This document shows positions 57,304-64,000 of a stretch of DNA of 64,000 bases, one piece after another. This stretch comes from Hirudinaria manillensis. Its lineage: Eukaryota; Annelida; Clitellata; Hirudinida; Hirudinidae. The position numbers and the translations under genes were made by a program. The notes under the pieces are model-generated. The model was not told the origin of the DNA. It saw only the letters and a program-made list of their open reading frames with translations, and made no database searches. Each line of letters opens with the position of its first letter. Position 1 is the stretch's first letter. Location: assembly GCA_034509925.1 (NCBI GenBank), contig CM067528.1, positions 5,352,501-5,416,500 on the forward strand, given 5' to 3'.

Positions 57304-60300
57304 TTTTTATTTATTTTTATAACTTTGACGTTGTTAATTAATAAATAAATTAATTAATTAATTAATCAAACAATCCCACGCGTTCATTTCATGTCGTCGG
57401 GCTTTGGAAAATAAATGTTTTGTTAATTATGCGACTCATTAATCAGGTAAGTCGTGAATATAATTCATAATCGTTCAATTCTTAATATCATTTTACAGCA
57501 CCATTTTGCGCCAAAACGCTTTTGTTATTATTATATATTATTATTATAACAATATTATTATTATTATTATTATTATTATTGTCATTATTATCATCATTAT
57601 CATTATCCTCCATTACCAACATCAACAGTTCAATTCAAATTCTTCGTGTTTCAAGTTCATCTTTAAAGAAATAATAAATAAATAAAAATTATTTAACCGT
57701 TTTAATTTTCGTTCCACTGCAATAAAAATTGCCTTTATTGTTTTTACTAATCACGGTTCTCCAAAAAGTACCTGTAAGGCTTAAAAATAGTCTCGATGTG
57801 CCAAATTCATACGAAGCCGCTTCTCAGAAGGACCCGTGAAACTGTCATTTTCAAGTTTTAAACTCCTGGCATTTGTCACACATCTCGAAAGCTCAAAAAT
57901 TGAGAAGTTTAAAAAAAATAAAAAAAACACGAGCACAAGTCCAATCATTGGCTCCAACGTTTTCACTTCATTTTCGCTTTTCAAGGAAGTAACTCCTCGT
58001 AAAAGAAACGGTCGACCAATCAAATTGAAGTCTTGTAATGAATCCTAATTTCTGAGTTCTGCCCGTTAAGTCGATGTCAGGTCCACAATTTGCGGGAAAA
58101 ATCAAAAGTGGAAGAATTTCTTTTCCAGAGGAATGGTGGATCGACAGCGGAGGAATCGAGGTGGACGAGTTTTACGAATTACGAAAGATGGATTCTCAGA
58201 TGTTTCCGTGCATTTCCATGGATTGGAATCCTCGGCCATTTTGTTGCTTTTCAATCGTATTCTAAATTTAATTATAAATTTTAAGCGAAGACGTTTTGCT
58301 ATTAATAAAATTTAAAAACATTTTTCTATGACCTATTCTTAATAACTTTTATTATTCTTATTATATTAGTATAACCTTTGCAAATCTTTACATGTCTATT
58401 TTAATAACTTAAAGTGGAAATTAAAATCATGAATCGCATCGCGGAATAATAATATTATAATTATTATTATTAGTTGATAGTTATTTGCAAGCGAAAGTTG
58501 AAAATTCATGCAGAGGGCTAAAAGCCATATTTTTATAAAAACATGGAATGCAAGTTTAGAAAGTTGCAAAAGCAACAAATGCCTAAAAATTTGTTCAAGG
58601 AAGGTTTGGATGTTCACATTTTTAACTTCTCACGACTTTAGCAATCGCCTGGAAAGTTTTTATGAATAAAACGAAAAAATGTTCGGTCCTGAGTAACGTA
58701 GAATCGCTACATCAATTTCAAGGAAGGGACATGGCAAAGCTTATTTAAGCCAACTTTCAACTCTCTTTTTTCTGAGAGAACTTAAAGAAAACAAGAGAAT
58801 AAGAGAATGCCAATAATTAAATTAACCCGAATCCAAACAAAGAGCCTCTTAGTGCAATCACATCCAAGGTATCAGACGATAATGCAGACAAAATGTCGAC
58901 AGGAAAAAAAGGAGTCTTCGTATAAATTTGTCTTTTTTGGCTGAAATACGAGAGAAAGTGATTTAGACCCGCATTTGTCCCAGAAGGGGGGCAGGTGTTA
59001 CAAAGATTTACACGCGAATTTCAAAGAACTCTTCTGATTAGCAGGGATGAATCGCGCGATTTCCAAGCACTAAAAACAGATTCTCCTTTCGACCTTGTTC
59101 GGGTTGATTTCCAGGCAAATTCAAACGCATTCACGGATGGCCGAATTAATTCGCCAGAGAATTTCATTAGTTCAGAAGATCAATATTTGTAGAGGACTTA
59201 ATCTTATAAGCACAACTTGGATATAATCTCGTTCTGAAGGATTTTTGGATTTATTTACGAATTATTTAAACTCTTAGAATTCCTCTCGTACCTGACGAAA
59301 GAAAACATGTCTGAGGCTTGATATGCGTGACCAAATCAATGCAAAGATTTGGCTAGAATAAAGGCAAATCAAAAGTAATTGAAGAATAATTCTCTTTTTT
59401 TCATAATTTCTGTCAAACTCATTTAATATTGGCAATAGATTTTTTTTTTTTAATATTTCGTCAACTTCATCTTTTCGATTCAAATTACAAAAACTCAAGC
59501 CAAAGGACCAGAGTTTCTTCCATGCCAATGAGCATTTGATTCTATGACATTTTGACTTTTTTGCGAGAGACCAACATTTCGTCTCTAGAGAAAGCTCAGC
59601 TTTAAGATTATGACAGAGTGGCTTTTTCTGGGACAGGTGTACCGTCGGAGGCATAAATCAAACAAATGTTGTGCTTGTGTGCAGATGAATGGCTAGTTGG
59701 ACGAGTATGAATATGATGCATTCGTTCAGGCCGGACAGGAATTCACTTTGATTTCAAGCATGGATCATCGTTTCTACGCCCGAACGTAGAGGAGTGTAAA
59801 ATATGAAGGATCTCATCAAAATGCAAATTGTTCCGATATTCATTGAATGCTTATCCCGATAATTCTTCACCTTTTCCATCGGCAGCACATCTGGACTTTT
59901 TAGTCATCATTTGAAAACGTGAATCAATCAATCTTCCGAGGGGATGGAAAATAATTAATGAGATTTTTTTCATCCTTTGTCCATAATTTCCTGTTTGTCG
60001 ATTTAATAAAAAGAAATCTCACAAAATGGCGTAAAAGCTTATTTTACTTTTTCCTTCCTTGCCACTGAAACTCTCCGATCCGTCATCATCAGATGCACAA
60101 CGTCTCCAAATGGCTAAGCAGGTTTCAATGGAATCTTCCATTCCGTGTTCGCACCATTCCAGTTCTCGGTCATTTGTCAAAGGCTTGACGTCGGAAAAGC
60201 ACTCTTAGCACATCGCAGACGTTTTCGTCGACTCGAGCAACCTCAACTTTAAAATTTCAATAACTCAATAATTTCTTATAAAACGAGTATTAAGAGTATT

Positions 60301-61499
60301 ACTTCAAAGCAGCCACTTTGAGATTGTTTCACTTTTAATCTGTAAACGATTTCATAATATCTTGAAAATCAATTTTTCGTCTGAAGTTCATTTTAGTTGG
60401 CCTGTCATGCAGAATTAGAAAAGAGATTTTTGAATAAAAGCCACACCCCTTTGCGGTAAAGTGTTGGATGGCATGAAATATGCTTTTCCGCCTTGAAGAA
60501 GATGCTGCTCTCGGCATTCCAGGCATCATTTTTCATCTCCGCTATGTTAACTTGACGACAATGATGAGGTGGATACAACGCCGGGCTTTGTCTCGAGTAG
60601 ACCTCCTCAACAGGAGATGCCCAACCACTTTCAGCAATTCGAAATTCTTGGAAATCTTTGCAAGAGAATGACTTCTTTTTTTTTTTTGTTCTCCATTCAA
60701 ATTACACGTTTCCTCTCAAAGACAAATACGAATTGCTTGTCCAATTGTCCTGCCAGCAACAACATCAACAACAATGGCTGCGTTTCCCGGGATTTTGTAA
60801 GAAATTTATTTCTTATGCCTCCATTCAAGTCGTCTTTTGCTTCGATAAACTTTTAACTCGGATAAAACATAAATTTGTTGCAAATGTTTCGGAGGAGATT
60901 GTATGCTTTTAAAGTTTCGGTACTGAATACTTTTATAGAATTGCCACATGAATTAGTCATGTTAGTGTCGTGCAGTCAAAGACGGTCAAAAAAGATGAAG
61001 AATGCCAGCTTTACAAAGGCCTCGATAAGACTATAAAGGACATTCCAAAATAATACATGGACGTGTGCCATCCTTACAAAGGAGGTGCGAAGTGCATCCA
61101 AATTCCAACTTTTCCATCCGGAAAAGACTGAAGTGATTGCATTATGATGAAAAGTCGGGGATGAAAAGTCCAGTTCTAAATCCCGCCGGATATTAAGTGG
61201 TAGATTCTTTTGCTCGTCTGAGATTAGAAGCCGACTTCAATTATAAAGAACAACCACACTGCCGTGTTAACGAAACGCTTGTCTGGCTTTTTGTCAACAT
61301 TTTTGAATATATTTTAAATGCTTTTACGCTTGTAAGTTATAAATAGTGAAAATCTGTTTTTGAATAAATTTCGCGAAAAATAAAATTTATCTCCGACTTG
61401 ATAACTCGGGGGAATTCTAAAGTACAAATTAAGCTCAAACCCAGCCTTAAATAACTTCAAATTCTTCATGGAAAGGATGGGGCATACAGACATCCATGA

Positions 61500-61579
61500 C
61501 AACCTGGGGTTTCCATAGCAACCTGGGGTTTCCAAAGCAACCTAGGGTTTCCATAGCAACCTGGGGTTTCCATAACAAC
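61500..61579 (+). promoter_or_regulatory. Four tandem RFX X-box-like motifs in a 19-bp repeat
   Basis: The unit CAACCTGGGGTTTCCATAG is repeated four times with few changes. Each unit junction makes an X-box: GTTTCCATAGCAAC at 61509 and 61547, GTTTCCAAAGCAAC at 61528 and GTTTCCATAACAAC at 61566. All fit the RFX consensus (RYYNYY, 2-bp spacer, RRNRAC). The array lies about 1.0 kb upstream of the ATG of protocadherin gene 2. RFX factors control ciliary and sensory-neuron genes in animals. The repeat and motif match are seen; binding and target gene are inference. Confidence 0.5.
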
Positions 61580-62584
61580 TTGCGTTAACGAAATAACATT
61601 CTGGGAATTAACAGTCTGAAATCTAATTAAAATCCTCTTAAGAAATAAATCTCGAGGAACGTATTCTCTTTTCATATCCGCCGAGGCGTTGTTTTCTTCT
61701 GGAGTTGTTTAATGAAGAAATGAGATTAATTAAAATGATGAATGAGAATCTAGGATCCTGTTGACGAAAGAAATCATTGGCGTCTTTATGGTCTCCCGTG
61801 TTTATTTGAAACAAGTGTCCAATATAAATGCAAATGAGCGTTTCAGGCCCTGCTTTAATACGAAATTTACAAGTCGTGATGCTCATCGCTCGTATTTATG
61901 CCGCTTCAGAGCCCGGAACTTGCAGCGTGAAATACGCAGAACATTCTTAATGTTCTTGCGATGGGGTCTTCGGTAAAGTCAATTTTCGAGTTGGCTTTCT
62001 TTTGATTTCTTTCAATTCCTCATCCTTCATTCCGTCGCCTGATTTTTACTCTTGTCTCCAGAAAATCTTAGGAAGACGAAAAGTTCTCGAATAATCTTTT
62101 AAGTGAGACAAGCTCAGGACGCACAATTTATCGTTCAAACCGCTTATCCAGGAATTTATGTCGCCATGAAGGCTAGTAATCAAGAAATGGTTCCATTTTG
62201 ATGCCGTTTAGAGAAACTTTCAGAGAAAGTAAAGACTTGTTTATTCTCTTTCGTGAGTTTTTATCGTCGCCTCTGTGCCACTAAGCAACATTTCCTGGAT
62301 GGAAGTTGAGAATTCGGAGACTTTTAGGCGATTTCCATGATGCTTCCATATCGTGCCTAGTGAAGTTATTATGTCCATTCCACCACTCGAGAGGAAAAGT
62401 AAAAAAAATATTAAAATTTTTATGTGCCACGCACGTTTACGTCCGTGAAAATTTTAATTGATTTAACGATTGGAAAATATTCGTTATTCAGACTCCTCTG
62501 ATAAATGAAGCTCGCACCAACAGGAGAATGAACAGAAATCCTAGACTGAATAACATGGAGTAGAAACACGATAAAGTGATTTCC
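61580..62584 (+). promoter_or_regulatory. Upstream region of protocadherin gene 2
   Basis: About 1 kb lies between the X-box array and the ATG. No clear TATA box is seen. An in-frame TAG at 62561-62563 limits the coding start. The promoter and any 5' UTR exon probably lie here or further upstream. Confidence 0.4.
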
Positions 62585-63841
62585 ATGCATCTCATATGGC
62601 TCTCGTTCATTTCACTTGTTTCGACTTCTTCGTCGACGAAAACATCAAATCCTCTCAATGCTGCCAATAAATTTCGGTTCCAAATTACCGAAGAGTTGCC
62701 CATCGGAAGTTTGGTGGCAGACATGAAAGAAGAATCGAGATTCGCCAGCAGGTATACTAGCCAGGAATTGCTCCAGTTAGAGTTCAGAATCCTCACTTCT
62801 CCCCCGCTACCGTTTGCTGTGGAATTGACGACTGGAAGGATAATCACCGAGGGAAGCATCGACAGGGACAGTCTGATGCAATGCAAAGACAGGGAACTCT
62901 GTCAGGTACAACTCGACATCACAGTGAAACCGATAAAGTTCTTTGAAATCCTCAAGGTCGTCATCGAAATCGCCGACATCAACGACAACGCTCCATATTT
63001 CAAAGAATCCTCGATAAACCTCTCCATACGCGAGTCGATAGCAGTCGGCAGCACGTTGCAGTTACCGGCAGCGTCTGATCTCGACAGTCCCCGGTTTGCA
63101 GTGAAATCCTATTTGTTGGTCGACTACGAAATATCACATTTTGGGCTCAGCGTTTTCGAAAGGAAAGACTCCGTTCTCGATCCGAGACTCGTCGTTCTGT
63201 CTGCTTTGGACCGCGAGACGAAGGACAAGTACGAAATGAAGTTGATAGCCTCTGATGGCGGTTCACCTCCTCTGACTGCAACTATAGACATTTTGGTTCA
63301 CATCGCAGATGCCAACGATAACAGTCCGAGGTTTGAATTCCCCGCCTACGAGTTGAACGTCACCGAGGATGTCAAGCCGGGAACGGTCGTTCTCACCGTT
63401 TTGGCAACTGATAAAGACAGCGGTCTGAATGGACAGGTGGTTTATCGCTTTTCAGACCAAACCTTGGAATTTTCCGGTGCTTCTTTTGAATTGGAGAGAC
63501 GCACAGGAATCATAAAAGTCATTAAGAATTTGGACAGAGAAACACAAGCCTCGCACCAACTGACCGTTTTTGCTGAAGATCTCGGACCCGATTCTGTACC
63601 TGTAGATACCACCGTTCTCGTCAGAGTCATTGACATCAACGATAACAAACCCATCATCACTATCAGCACCTTCACTTCGAGAAAAGCGGATTTCGCCGAG
63701 GTCTGGGAGAATCAACCCCCGAATACGTTTGTTGCCCACATTACAGTCGAAGATCCCGATGATGGACTCAATGCCGAAGTCAAATGTCATTGTACGAATC
63801 AACACTTTGTCATGCATCAGAGATATTCCACCCAATATCAG
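62585..63841 (+). CDS. Second protocadherin, first coding exon (signal peptide, EC1 to part of EC4); truncated by window end
   Basis: The exon encodes 419 residues to a donor CAG|GTTGGA at 63842. The first ATG after an in-frame TAG (62561-62563) gives MHLIWLSFISLVSTSSS, a credible signal peptide. EC1 (about 30-138) begins FRFQITEELPIG, has the protocadherin C-x5-C pair (C100, C106) and ends DINDNAPYF. EC2 (139-250) ends DANDNSPRF, EC3 (251-357) ends DINDNKPII, and EC4 is cut by the intron after RYSTQYQ. Aligned by eye it is clearly paralogous to the gene at 5159-11717, with the same repeat order and the same spacing in EC1. The remaining repeats, membrane span and tail lie beyond the window. 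It is likely also a delta-type protocadherin; the repeat number cannot be seen. Confidence 0.9.
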
Positions 63842-64000
63842 GTTGGACACAGAAATTTAAAGAATATGTCAATTAAAATGAGTTTTTTACGACCACTTAA
63901 TCGCTTTTTAAATGTCAGTAGTGACATAATTGAGTTAATAAAAATTATAAATTTATCAAAAACAATAATCTGCGGATAATCTTAGAAATTTACTTAAAAC
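63842..64000 (+). other. Start of an intron in protocadherin gene 2
   Basis: After the GT at 63842 base composition turns AT-rich and cadherin similarity stops abruptly, although the frame stays open by chance to a stop at 63977-63979. Gene 1 continues without an intron at this site (EYQ then [10 protein letters not shown]). Confidence 0.75.

Overview
The window is eukaryotic, animal, nuclear DNA. The evidence is spliced genes with GT-AG introns, two protocadherin genes, an AT-rich background, and very many long trinucleotide and tetranucleotide microsatellites. Two short non-autonomous Helitrons have a 5' end (TCTATATAAATAAAAATG) and a 3' hairpin-CTAG end that I associate with arthropod genomes. 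Small introns and protocadherins of delta type fit a protostome invertebrate, perhaps an arthropod. The phylum is a guess; the animal assignment is firm.

Layout. (1) 5159-11717, minus strand: a three-exon protocadherin gene. Exon 1 (EC1 to the start of EC5), a 172-bp intron, exon 2 (EC5-EC7, the transmembrane segment and the first part of the tail), a 2.76-kb intron, and exon 3 (the rest of the cytoplasmic tail and the stop). All junctions are phase 0. The model has seven cadherin repeats and about 1,208 residues, the build of the delta-1 protocadherins. (2) 11.75-62.58 kb: a spacer of about 51 kb with no coding gene I can support. It holds microsatellites, several exact minisatellites, two Helitrons, a 129-bp direct repeat, a promoter-like TATA/ETS/NRF1 cluster at 40.5 kb and scattered palindromic transcription-factor sites. 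(3) 62585-63841, plus strand: the first exon of a second, paralogous protocadherin (signal peptide, EC1-EC3 and part of EC4), which runs off the window after a splice donor.

The two genes are transcribed away from each other, so the spacer lies upstream of both and is where shared control elements would be expected. The most notable elements are four tandem RFX X-box motifs at 61.5 kb, about 1 kb upstream of the second gene, and a tenfold 19-bp repeat carrying TAATTA homeodomain cores inside intron 2 of the first gene. A further candidate is a stop codon overlapped by AATAAA just inside intron 2, which could give a short-tailed protein isoform. The 8-bp palindrome TCACGTGA occurs eight times, far more than the base composition predicts. 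Most long open frames in the window are microsatellite translations or shadows of the protocadherin exons and are not annotated as genes.
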